Program-made: the position numbers and the translations under genes
Assembly: GCA_035591015.1 (NCBI GenBank)
Contig: JAXIUW010226840.1
Coordinates: forward strand, 1-10,352
Length of the DNA stretch: 10,352 nucleotides
Direction: 5' to 3'
Origin: Cephalothrix simula
Lineage: Eukaryota; Nemertea; Palaeonemertea; Archinemertea; Cephalotrichidae
Notes under the pieces: generated by a model
The model's input: only the letters and a program-made list of their open reading frames with translations
What the model was told of the DNA's origin: nothing
The model's database searches: none
Part shown: one piece after another, positions 1-7,213 of the stretch
How the letters are laid out: each line of letters opens with the position of its first letter
How positions within the stretch are numbered: position 1 is the stretch's first letter

Positions 1-158
1 CTTCTAACGATCTTACAGCGTACGCGGAACGTTCTTCCAGCGCTCTCCCAGCGCTCGAGTAGCGCACTGTGTTTTTCTTTGGTGATTTACAGTTACACTT
101 GCGAACGTTCATCCAGCGTCTACGGAGCGTTCTTCGGGCGTCCTTTTAACGTACTGGA
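1..158. repeat. 11-bp-period minisatellite, CG fixed in every clear unit
   Basis: From position 6 the sequence reads as consecutive 11-mers: AACGATCTTAC, AGCGTACGCGG, AACGTTCTTCC, AGCGCTCTCCC, AGCGCTCGAGT, AGCGCACTGTG (6-71). After 32 bp of decayed sequence, further 11-mers run from 104 to 158: AACGTTCATCC, AGCGTCTACGG, AGCGTTCTTCG, GGCGTCCTTTT, AACGTACTGGA. Positions 1-4 are RRCG in all eleven units, while the remaining seven bases vary around TTCTTCC. The 32-bp gap is about three units minus 1 bp, so it may be decayed copies. The array probably continues beyond the left edge. Confidence 0.75.
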
Positions 159-1265
159 AGATAGTCATTGTTTCCATTTTTACGAGTGTTACAAGGGCGC
201 CGGCTAGGTGTAAATGGGCCTTTATCTATTAAGAGATATCATAAAAGATAATTATGAAAAATCTTGAATATACTTCTAGAAATCAGTGTCTCTTCGTAGC
301 ATAGTATCATACCTGGTAGTATACAGATAACATGGCTTTTTTCGTCGGAGATAAAAAAATAATCTCTTTCGTCGGGGACTGGCAACCGGGTTTTGTTGTC
401 CTACCTTTCCTATTTAAATGTACATAGCGGACACTGAACACCGGGTGACTCGGCAAACCGGTACTTAATGAGATACGATTCATTATGTAAATAAAATATA
501 TACCGTTCAAGTCAAAATTTCAAATAATTTTGATAAAATTTATTTTGCTAAAATAAACTTCTGCTAGAATTCATTGCAGCGAGACCATATTTCTCCCTAT
601 ATTAATGGGTCAATTAATTTTACGTTATGACAATAAGATAACAAATAAAATAAAATAATAAGATCAAGATACAAACGAGGCTAATTAACTACTTTCCAAC
701 CTGTGGGAACATGTGACTTTGTATGATAACTAATTTTATGTTATATCTACTTACCTAAGGTAAATTTCTTTTAATCATGCATTCTGCTGCTATTTTCAAC
801 TTGGGTTGAAGAAATTACTATTTGAAGTTAGGGAAATTGTCGTTTCGATCAACGTTACGAAGTGTCACTACAATCGCTCAGTACAGTCACCATTTACTGT
901 AAAAGATAAAAAATAACAGTTATTTTCCTTCAATTATAAAAATAAAAATTGAAATTAATAAAAAAAAGGAAGCGTATTAAGATCAGATGATAGCTTACAT
1001 CTAAATGAAAATATATTTTAAAAATATTGTAAATCTATCAGAATGTATTATTAATTTATATAATTAAATTATATTTTTAAACATATTATATAATTTAAAT
1101 AAGTGAAGAATAATTTATGAGCGGAAGAATGTCTATGAATTATCAATTATAATCAAATTATCATGAAATAATTATTCAGGTATAAATATTTAATTTATAG
1201 ACGAATAATCAGCGTTTGTTACGCATTGTTAGTAAGTTTCTATCTATGTTTGACCTGTTATAGAC
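159..1265. other. AT-rich non-coding spacer
   Basis: No coding region is supported. A less AT-rich patch at about 330-470 contains two copies of TTCGTCGGRGA about 30 bp apart; its minus-strand open frame (67 aa) resembles nothing I know. A repeat-family copy containing CATTATGTAAATAA lies at 481-494, and AATGGGTCA, one arm of the downstream repeat's hairpin, occurs near 604-612. From about 900 to 1200 the sequence is very AT-rich with no structure I can name. Confidence 0.6.
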
Positions 1266-1349
1266 TCATTACGTAAATATTAAAGATGAGAATGATACAT
1301 TTATTAAGATAACTACATAATAAATAGGTCAAAATAGCTAAGATTGATA

Positions 1350-1454
1350 ATTACGTAAATAAAAGATAACGTAATAAAACGTATTGAGAATTGCTATCCG
1401 TGACCCATTATGTAAATAAGATAATGCAATAAATGGGTCATAGTCTCAAAAAGC
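1350..1454 (+). repeat. 105-bp repeat unit, copy 1
   Basis: It begins ATTACGTAAATAAAAG and ends CTCAAAAAGC. It contains TTACGTAA (1351-1358) and TTATGTAA (1408-1415), and a perfect 9-bp inverted repeat TGACCCATT (1401-1409) / AATGGGTCA (1432-1440). About 94 percent identical to copy 2. Confidence 0.75.
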
Positions 1455-1485
1455 AAATGAAACTATCTGTATATGATCTTTTATC

Positions 1486-1590
1486 ATTACGTAAATAAAA
1501 GATAACGTAATAAAACTTATTGAAAATTGCTATCTGTGACCAATTATGTAAATAAGATAATACAATAAATGGGTCATAGACTCAAAAAGC
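1486..1590 (+). repeat. 105-bp repeat unit, copy 2
   Basis: Same boundaries and length as copy 1, with six substitutions and no indels. It retains TTACGTAA (1487-1494) and TTATGTAA (1544-1551). One substitution (TGACCAATT) breaks the 9-bp inverted repeat that is perfect in copy 1. Confidence 0.75.
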
Positions 1591-2207
1591 ATATTTTAAG
1601 TACTTACTTAAAACTTAAATTGGTGTGCTATAAATATGATTAGCCTAGAGATCATTTATAATTTTGATAACAAAATAGAATACAGTAAATGTATGAAAAG
1701 AGTCATTATACACTCGTAAATAAATATAAAGAGATAACGTAAATACTTATTGAGAATTTGAGATTTGACCCATTGTGTAAATAAAATAAATATTAGGAAT
1801 AATGATACGATTGATAAACTCTCGGATATACTAAGCTGAGACTTATAACATTTTGTAGACATTAACTTATTAAAAATGTAAAATTGGTGGAATGCTGTGC
1901 GTGAGAAATCAAAAGAACAATAGGTATCTGATCAGGATCTTGAAGTTAGAGACGCATTCTTGTCATATTTACATTACCATCTCCCTTTCTATGTTTCTGA
2001 ATAGTCTTTTCAGTAATTATTTATAATGTTCTGTTATGATAACAGGGAGGAAACTAACTTTGTTATTGATATGAAGTGAAATTGTATCGATTCGGAATAA
2101 AATCTCACCTACATTTCAATTCCTATTGAAAATTATGTTTACAAAAACGGGGCATGTGCCGATTTGGCTCGTTAACAAGATTCACTCCTTATTATTCTGG
2201 TAGGGGG

Positions 2208-2215
2208 CTTTGATC
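2208..2215 (+). promoter_or_regulatory. TCF/LEF-like site (CTTTGATC) upstream of POU3
   Basis: CTTTGATC matches the classic Wnt-effector TCF/LEF core CTTTGAT(C/G). It lies about 570 bp upstream of the first ATG and is followed at once by an AACAAAAG stretch that loosely resembles a SOX site. The 11-mer GGGCTTTGATC (2205-2215) recurs exactly at 4760-4770, about 0.8 kb after the stop codon. Function is inferred from motif only. Confidence 0.3.
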
Positions 2216-2550
2216 AACAACAAAAGACTCGCAGAAGACTTTGGTGGCTTTCACTAACTTTAAAACCTTTTGTGTTGAAGGTCGATTTTAATTGAATTAT
2301 TTCAAGCTTTACGGGCTGAATAGCATTCTCAGGACGAAGCAGAGAGAGTTGATCTTAAAGTCTGTTTTAAAGGGTGAAAATAGCGATCAATCACCAGCTA
2401 TTATCACTTTAAGACCGTCATATCATTTCCGAGCGTTAAAGGAGCAAGTAGGACTTATGAAAAGAGGGATATGGTTTAGTGACTTTGGATTTTGAAAAAG
2501 TAAAAAGTAAGATTTTTTAAACTTAGCACGATTTCATCTCACACGCTGCC

Positions 2551-2586
2551 ATCTTTTTCTCTTTCACTTCATGTTTAACTGTTTAG
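2551..2586 (+). other. Candidate 3' splice site (polypyrimidine tract ending in TTTAG)
   Basis: A pyrimidine-rich run (ATCTTTTTCTCTTTCACTTC, 2551-2570) is followed by a branch-point-like TTTAACT at 2574-2580 and the first AG at 2585-2586. This is a good match to an animal acceptor and could join an upstream non-coding exon to the coding exon. No matching donor was identified with confidence; AAG|GTAAAT near 759 is one of several possibilities. Confidence 0.35.
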
Positions 2587-2779
2587 ATGTGTTGAGATTA
2601 ACACAGGGACAAATATTAGTCGATAATTCTCATTTGAGATTACCAATCGCGAGACACGGGGCAGAGTTAGCTGTCGCAAGCTGTCAGTCATAATACGCTA
2701 AACCAATAAGGGATACCAGATGCTCGATCAATGCTTTTAATACCACGATCAGGCTTAAGGTAAGGACCACGCTGATTCC
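2587..2779 (+). other. Probable 5' leader of the POU3 gene with two small upstream ORFs
   Basis: The stretch between a likely splice acceptor and the first coding ATG carries two overlapping short upstream ORFs in different frames: 2720-2740 (6 codons plus stop) and 2731-2763 (10 codons plus stop), both with weak Kozak contexts. CCAAT sequences lie at 2643-2647 and 2703-2707 and a TCAGTC initiator-like motif at 2684-2689, so it is equally possible that transcription starts inside this interval. Which reading is right cannot be decided without transcript ends. Confidence 0.35.
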
Positions 2780-3949
2780 ATGCATAACGAAAGGAGTCTT
2801 AGTAAGTTTGATAGCCTTATGCCTTTGGACATGGCTACAACAGTTAACCCATACAATACTGGATCTGTTACAAATTTATCACTTTCGGATAGTCCACCGA
2901 TGCAGATGCAGATGCAATATTCACACCGGGATATGCAGGAAATGAAGTACGTGCCTCAGCACCAAAATGGACACCCTCTGTCGCACCATGCACACTGGGC
3001 AGGGGTAAGCTTATCTACTCATGACTCTAGTCACTGGGGTATGGCCCCAACAGGAATATATAGTCAAGATCTGAAACCGTCGCAACAGGCACATCCAATG
3101 CATGCTCGAACGCCTCAACAAATCCATGCAGGATGGCATACTTCACCTCATCTAATGCCAAATGGATCGCCGCAGCTTCCCCCTCATGGATACGGGGTAA
3201 ATATGAACGGGATGTTAACTGCTAATCAACAACTTCATTCAGGTATGCATGGTTTAGATATGGAAAGACATATTGAACACTCTGATGAGGATTTAGAAAG
3301 TCCATCATCTGATGATTTAGAAGCATTTGCAAAAACATTCAAACAACGAAGGATTAAACTTGGATTCACACAAGCTGATGTAGGCCTAGCTCTTGGAACT
3401 TTGTATGGTAATGTATTTTCTCAAACCACAATTTGTCGTTTTGAAGCTCTTCAATTAAGTTTTAAAAATATGTGTAAACTCAAACCTTTATTGCAAAAAT
3501 GGCTTGAAGAGGCAGACTCGACTTCTGGCTCGCCAACGAGCATAGATAAAATAGCAGCACAAGGCAGAAAACGGAAAAAACGCACAAGTATTGAAGTAAC
3601 TGTTAAGGGAGCACTAGAAAACCATTTTCTAAAACAACCAAAACCATCGGCACCAGAAATTACACATCTTGCTGATGGGTTACAGTTAGAAAAGGAGGTT
3701 GTTCGTGTCTGGTTTTGCAATAGGAGGCAAAAAGAAAAACGAATGACACCACCAGGAACTTTAGGACCAGATTACGGAGACAATGATAGCGGAAGTCCAC
3801 TTTCAAACTGTCAAAATCCAAACAGTCCGCCCCATCATATGTCAAGTGGCAATTCACCTATCATGTCCAGTGTACATTCATCATTGTCTCAGAGTTTATA
3901 TACCCAAGTTCATCAAAATTCACCACAACACCATAATCACAACCAGTGA
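2780..3949 (+). CDS. POU3F: POU class III homeobox transcription factor (POU3F / Brn-1/2/4 / vvl-like), single exon
   Basis: The product (389 aa from the first ATG) is a sequence-specific nuclear transcription factor; class III POU proteins bind octamer-type and related DNA and act mainly in nervous system, excretory and ectodermal development. Seen here: a class III N-terminal peptide MATTVNPY (residues 18-25), a conserved [11 protein letters not shown] block (63-73), DLKPS (97-101), NGML (143-146), an acidic SDED lead-in (168-171), the POU-specific domain (about 174-247), a linker with [10 protein letters not shown] (253-262), a basic RKRKKR nuclear-localisation stretch (263-268), and the homeodomain (264-323). 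DNA-contact residues known for the family are intact: Gln198, Gln215, Thr216 and Arg220 in the POU-specific domain; Arg268, Cys313, Asn314 and Arg316 in the homeodomain. The tail is rich in His, Ser, Gln and Asn. The frame is uninterrupted, matching the intronless state usual for this class. An in-frame TAA at 2756-2758 limits N-terminal extension. The exact paralogue and species are not resolvable. Confidence 0.96.
   Translation: MHNERSLSKFDSLMPLDMATTVNPYNTGSVTNLSLSDSPPMQMQMQYSHRDMQEMKYVPQHQNGHPLSHHAHWAGVSLSTHDSSHWGMAPTGIYSQDLKPSQQAHPMHARTPQQIHAGWHTSPHLMPNGSPQLPPHGYGVNMNGMLTANQQLHSGMHGLDMERHIEHSDEDLESPSSDDLEAFAKTFKQRRIKLGFTQADVGLALGTLYGNVFSQTTICRFEALQLSFKNMCKLKPLLQKWLEEADSTSGSPTSIDKIAAQGRKRKKRTSIEVTVKGALENHFLKQPKPSAPEITHLADGLQLEKEVVRVWFCNRRQKEKRMTPPGTLGPDYGDNDSGSPLSNCQNPNSPPHHMSSGNSPIMSSVHSSLSQSLYTQVHQNSPQHHNHNQ
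2831..2833 (+). other. Probable true translation start of the POU3 protein (internal ATG, residue 18)
   Basis: Three in-frame ATGs lie at 2780, 2819 and 2831. Only the one at 2831 has a good Kozak context (G at -3 and G at +4); the first two have T or C at -3 and C at +4. The peptide it opens, MATTVNPY, aligns with the start of vertebrate POU3F proteins, which begin MAT(A)ASNPY. Starting here gives a 372-residue protein. The 17 residues before it look unlike the family and may be 5' leader read in frame or a minor N-terminal form made by leaky scanning. The call rests on family knowledge and context, not on transcript data. Confidence 0.7.
3299..3520 (+). other. POU-specific domain (residues 174-247)
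   Basis: This segment encodes the four-helix POU-specific domain that contacts the ATGC half of the octamer. The landmark blocks [41 protein letters not shown] and [16 protein letters not shown] occur in the expected order and spacing. Gln198 and Gln215 correspond to Gln27 and Gln44 of the Oct-1 domain numbering, and Arg220 to Arg49. The lead-in [12 protein letters not shown] resembles SDEDTPTSDD of other class III members. Confidence 0.94.
3569..3748 (+). other. POU homeodomain (residues 264-323)
   Basis: The 60-residue homeodomain runs from the basic arm KRKKRTSIE to the recognition helix with [13 protein letters not shown]. Position 50 is the Cys typical of POU homeodomains, followed by the near-invariant Asn51 and Arg53. 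Class III features include the [11 protein letters not shown] block. Within helix 2, [13 protein letters not shown] differs from the vertebrate SAQEITSLADSLQ at a few positions, the Gly at residue 300 being the least expected. Confidence 0.94.
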
Positions 3950-3994
3950 CAGTGAATGACAGTAATAAATTTTTTGACAATGACAATGACAATG
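3946..3994 (+). repeat. TGACA-type short repeat at the stop codon
   Basis: The stop codon lies in GTGACAGTGAATGACAGT, and three exact TGACAA units follow at 3975-3992. The stop TGA is itself the start of one such unit. Probably replication slippage. Confidence 0.6.
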
Positions 3995-4160
3995 AGTTCA
4001 TAAAATTGTGGGTTCATTGACAATTATAGTGCCTCTATGTGCAAAACAGGGACCTTATTATGTGCGGTGCTGTGTACAGGTTATTTATGTGTTCAATTGT
4101 GGTGATATTCATGTAGTCAAATAATGTGCCTCATATTTTCTGACTGTGTTCGTGCCATGT

Positions 4161-4290
4161 TTTTAAAACATTCATCAATGGCACATGAACGCTTGTTTTA
4201 AAACAGTTAATATATTCATGGGTATATGAACTTCAGTTTAATACAATTTAAATATGATGATGGGTGTATGAATTTTAAAACAGTCATAAT
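4161..4290 (+). repeat. Imperfect repeat in the 3' UTR (TTTTAAAACA ... TTCAT/ATGAA)
   Basis: TTTTAAAACA occurs at 4161-4170, 4196-4205 and 4273-4282. The first two copies are each followed by a small inverted repeat TTCAT...ATGAA, giving units of about 35-40 bases; near the third the order is changed, with GTATGAA before it. Two good units and one partial are supported. Confidence 0.45.
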
Positions 4291-4319
4291 TAATTTCAGA
4301 GTGATAAAGAATACGGCAT

Positions 4320-4325
4320 AATAAA
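4320..4325 (+). terminator. Candidate poly(A) signal AATAAA
   Basis: A canonical hexamer about 370 bases after the stop codon with a G/T-rich element some 40 bases beyond. A second hexamer at 4593-4598 is an alternative. Hexamers are frequent in DNA this AT-rich, so confidence is low. Confidence 0.25.
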
Positions 4326-4762
4326 TTAGAGATAATTTTCTAAACTTTGGAATACTACTCAAGATTGATGTGTTTAAAGTGACTCAATTTGGACAATTTA
4401 CTCAAAGCATTGAACTGTATCTTCTGGTTTAATTTGCTTAAATCCTCACCGATTCGCAATTAGTGACGATTTCTATAACATGGGATGTTTAATGAAGAAC
4501 CGAGAGTTCGGTAAGTGAAATGAATTTTATGGATGTTGTTTTATCTCTCTGATAGTTACATATAAAACCGAGCTTCCAACAGATTAATCAAAAATAAAAT
4601 ATCGTAATTATGACATTTAATAGCCCAATTATATTTTGATTGTAAAAATTCACAACTTAATATTAAGGGGATATATAATATCTATTTCAATGGCTTAAGG
4701 ATTAATCCTTTAAAAATCAACTCATGCATTTCACAAAGGGTTAACTTCTAACAGATCTAGGG

Positions 4763-4770
4763 CTTTGATC
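4763..4770 (+). promoter_or_regulatory. Second TCF/LEF-like CTTTGATC site
   Basis: This is an exact recurrence of the upstream GGGCTTTGATC 11-mer, downstream of the gene. It is the same HMG-box core motif. A single 8-mer match is weak evidence; the longer shared core makes it slightly more notable. Confidence 0.22.
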
Positions 4771-5290
4771 TCGTTATACCCCGATGATATATGAAAGATT
4801 GTCCGTTTTGTTCAACCGTGAAGGATTTAAACCTTATAAAACCCATTCATTTTAAAGTCATCATATTCAAAATGTTTTATACATTCCATTTCATTTTCAA
4901 TCATTCGTTTCATAAAGTTTAATTCCACACCAAAATGATTCCACGTTATATTATAGTATTGAATTCTGTACACTTTAATTTCTAGTCATTTCAGTGGCAG
5001 TTTTGTATTAAAAACGGGTAGGGTGTTTACTCCTTTAAAAAACATTCCATTTTATCCAGCAATCATTGCCATTTTTTGTTGTGCAAACCCTTCTAAGTGA
5101 CATAATGGCACACTTCCGATTTTAAAAAAATCCGCCATATTTAAAAATCAGGAATACAAAATTGTATTCCCAAACTTAGCATCATTTAAAATTTAAAGAT
5201 AACAAAATTTTGTACTTCTAGGGGATATCAAAATAATTTCAACCAACTGGTTCACAGAAACAATTGTTGGTATAATCATTTTTTTAATAA

Positions 5291-5320
5291 TTTTGTAGTA
5301 TTTAATTTTGTAGTATTTAA
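5291..5320 (+). repeat. Perfect 15-bp tandem duplication
   Basis: TTTTGTAGTATTTAA occurs twice head to tail with no difference. It is a short recent duplication in AT-rich DNA without evident function. Confidence 0.8.
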
Positions 5321-6240
5321 AATAAAACAATCTTTAATTACTTACCATTATAGGTAATTAATCTGATAGAACTTTGAAAGTTTTGCATAACAATGGCTCA
5401 TTTATTCCTATTTATGTTTTTTATTAGAGATAGTAGTTTTGGTTTTAGAACATGTTAATTTAAGAGTCCTATACAATTTCAATCTATTGTAAAAACGTTG
5501 ATCAATATTTAAAAGTTGATTACTTGTATTTTAAAAGCTAAAGTCGAGTTCAAAAGGGAATGAAAAATATATTTTCTATTGCATTTCAAAATAAAGCAGT
5601 ATTTTAAATTTTATGCTTGAAATTATATAGGACTGCATTATAATACATCTAGAGAATTGTAGTTTCTTTTAACATTTTAAAAATATATAACCAGATTCAA
5701 GCTGGCACACTTTTATAATCACTTTTTCTATTATAACTCCGAAAGAATGGAACATTCGGTTCCAAGTTTATAGCTTAATTCCTTAAAATTTATGGACTTA
5801 ACAAACCATGAAAAGTTTCAAGAGGTTTCCGTTACTTAGCAGTTCCAAACAGCTTCTCCATTTTTGCTGTTCAATTTTGCGACTGAAACTATCGCGACCC
5901 ATTGATCATTCTTCTGCCTTTCTTGGTAGGTGATTGATATCATAATTAACACCAGAATGGTTGGGTGAGCCCACCTCAGCAGCAAAAGAATCATATTTTA
6001 GGGGGAATATACCAATATCCGATTGTAAATATCACCTTCCATCCCATGGGGGAACGTAGGGGAAATTTCAAATTGTTGACATACTTTGCCAGGGGTTTTA
6101 TGGGTGATATAAAGTATTTGTAATGCCGGAAAATGGTCTAATAACAAAATTTTTTATAGCAATCGAAAATTAAACGAAAGATTCTCAAACATGCAGATGC
6201 AGGTCAAAAATGTTGCGGCAGTTAACTACCGAATTAGGTT

Positions 6241-6556
6241 GGGTCTATTTCAAAGATGCAAAATGCGAAATGAAAATCCTATAAAATTATAATTATCTCG
6301 ACAGTTTAATCTAAACCTGTTCTAAACTGTGCCATTGTGTTTTTCTTTCTGTTGTTTTTAGAACAGAGACACTTATTGCAATTACGTTTTAAATTTTATC
6401 CCTGGCCGCCTCTATGTTTGAAAAGGGGAAAAAATTGTTGAATCGCGGTCCACCATTGAACAGGTGCCACTCGATCCGTACCCCAGTTCTAATTTTAAAT
6501 CAAATACCTCTGCTTCGTATTTCGCGTTTCGCACTTTCGCAATTTGAAAAGGGCCC
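6241..6556. repeat. Possible short inverted-repeat element
   Basis: The segment at 6241-6271, starting GGGTCTATTTCAAA, resembles the reverse complement of 6526-6556, starting GGGCCCTTTTCAAA, at roughly 70 percent over 31 bases. Both arms contain TGCGAAA-type motifs. The right arm also has a local run of TTTCGC repeats (about 6519-6540). This could be a decayed MITE of about 316 bp; target-site duplications are not obvious. Confidence 0.3.
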
Positions 6557-7044
6557 TAGTAAGCTCCGAATTATTAAGTTTTTTAAATAGCAAAATCCTA
6601 CTAAGAAGGTTTAGGTAAAAAATTTAGAACTTTGTTCCACAAACATTAAAATATGACGACGAATGACGTCATTTCCACGCCAAATTTTGAAACGTAAATA
6701 TTTTTCGGTATTTCAAAACTTTTTTTATATTAAAAACTGCCATAAGTGATCTGATATATTTGTAAATAAAACAGAAAGATTTATATAATGTATATCTACT
6801 AGATGTGCTTCCACGAAGAGTGTATTATAGTTAATTTAAAATTTAAATGATTTTAATTCATTGTATATTAATTATTATTATGTAAATTTAATTGTCTAAT
6901 TTATAATTTTGAAGTTAAATTATATTTAAGTGTGTGCTATATACTATTTGGACTATGTGTCTCCTTACAAAGGTCCGGCGTCAATAGTTTTTAAAAATAA
7001 CTTTCATTTTATTATCAATATTTTAAAACCTTTACCTTGATCTA
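6557..7044. other. AT-rich intergenic DNA with one CRE palindrome
   Basis: Nothing coding is seen. TGACGTCA is present at 6664-6671 and TTATGTAA at 6878-6885. Long A/T runs dominate. Confidence 0.55.
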
Positions 7045-7213
7045 TGACGTCATTAAATATTGATTATAGGTTTTCAAATGATTTATCCGTTATGACGTCA
7101 TATATTGCAAAAGATATCTCAATTATTGATTTTAGGGTTATATTTCAATGTTTTTCAAATCTGTTATCTGTTATGACGTCACATATTGAAAAAGATAAAC
7201 AATCATAATTTAC
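7045..7213 (+). repeat. Degenerate tandem repeat with a CRE palindrome in each unit
   Basis: TGACGTCA occurs at 7045-7052, 7093-7100 and 7174-7181. The sequence after the second and third (YATATTGMAAAAGATA) is clearly shared, and the sequence before them (ATTGATTWTAGG ... TTTTCAAAT ... TTATGACGTCA) is also shared. Units are about 48 and 81 bp apart, the shorter one apparently having lost internal sequence. All three keep the 8-bp palindrome intact while the rest has drifted. Confidence 0.6.

Larger units (their letters stand above)
1266..1790. repeat. Cluster of a TTAYGTAAATAA-containing interspersed repeat
   Basis: Full-length copies lie at 1350-1454 and 1486-1590, both exactly 105 bp and differing at six positions by my count. 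Partial copies flank them: near 1266-1345 (ATTACGTAAATA, then AATAGGTCA) and 1712-1790 (AACGTAAATACTTATTGAGA, then TTTGACCCATTGTGTAAATA). Each full unit contains two nested inverted repeats: ATTACGT...ACGTAAT near its start, and TGACCC...GGGTCA in its second half (nearly perfect in the second copy). The 31-bp sequence between full units is not repeated, so this is clustered rather than strictly tandem. No transposase coding is visible; MITE-like or satellite-derived origin are both possible. Confidence 0.75.
1791..2586. other. Upstream non-coding region of POU3
   Basis: No coding region is supported. The 15-bp palindrome CTGTTATGATAACAG sits at 2031-2045. Composition becomes less AT-rich from about 2130 towards the gene, as expected for promoter-proximal DNA, and the TCF/LEF-like site lies at 2208. 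No convincing TATA box was found. An open frame at 2292-2495 starts at TTG and resembles no protein I know. Confidence 0.5.
3950..4620 (+). other. Probable 3' untranslated region of POU3
   Basis: The region after the stop is AT-rich and lacks long open frames. Candidate AATAAA signals occur at 3964-3969 (only 14 bases after the stop, improbably early), 4320-4325 and 4593-4598. The second is followed after about 40 bases by a G/T-rich GATGTGTTT. The end of the transcript cannot be fixed from sequence alone. Confidence 0.4.
4621..6240. other. AT-rich intergenic DNA
   Basis: No gene is supported. A perfect 2 x 15-bp tandem repeat TTTTGTAGTATTTAA lies at 5291-5320. A less AT-rich patch at about 5880-6120 contains ATATCACC (6028-6035 region) and its inverse GGTGATAT (about 6104-6111), plus several CCCATGGGGG-like runs; I do not recognise it as a gene or known repeat. 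Confidence 0.55.

Noticed and set aside
307-510. 67-codon minus-strand frame
   Set aside because: The sequence is not recognisable and contains the paired TTCGTCGG motif, which points to a repeat; no promoter or exon signals support it.
1656-1862. 68-codon minus-strand hydrophobic frame
   Set aside because: Its Phe/Leu/Ile-rich content follows from AT-rich repeat sequence, and it overlaps the interspersed repeat cluster.
2292-2495. 67-codon open frame on the + strand upstream of POU3
   Set aside because: It starts at TTG rather than ATG, shows no recognisable motif, and lies where the gene's leader or promoter is expected.
3000-3012. Cryptic splice donor (CAGGGGTAAGC) inside the coding region
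   Set aside because: The reading frame continues through it with family-like residues and no stop, and the class is typically intronless, so an intron here is unlikely.
3451-3857. Minus-strand frames opposite the POU domains
   Set aside because: They are antisense shadows of the conserved POU-specific domain and homeodomain.
3964-3969. AATAAA immediately after the stop codon
   Set aside because: It would give an implausibly short 3' UTR and has no clear downstream G/T element; chance occurrence is more likely.
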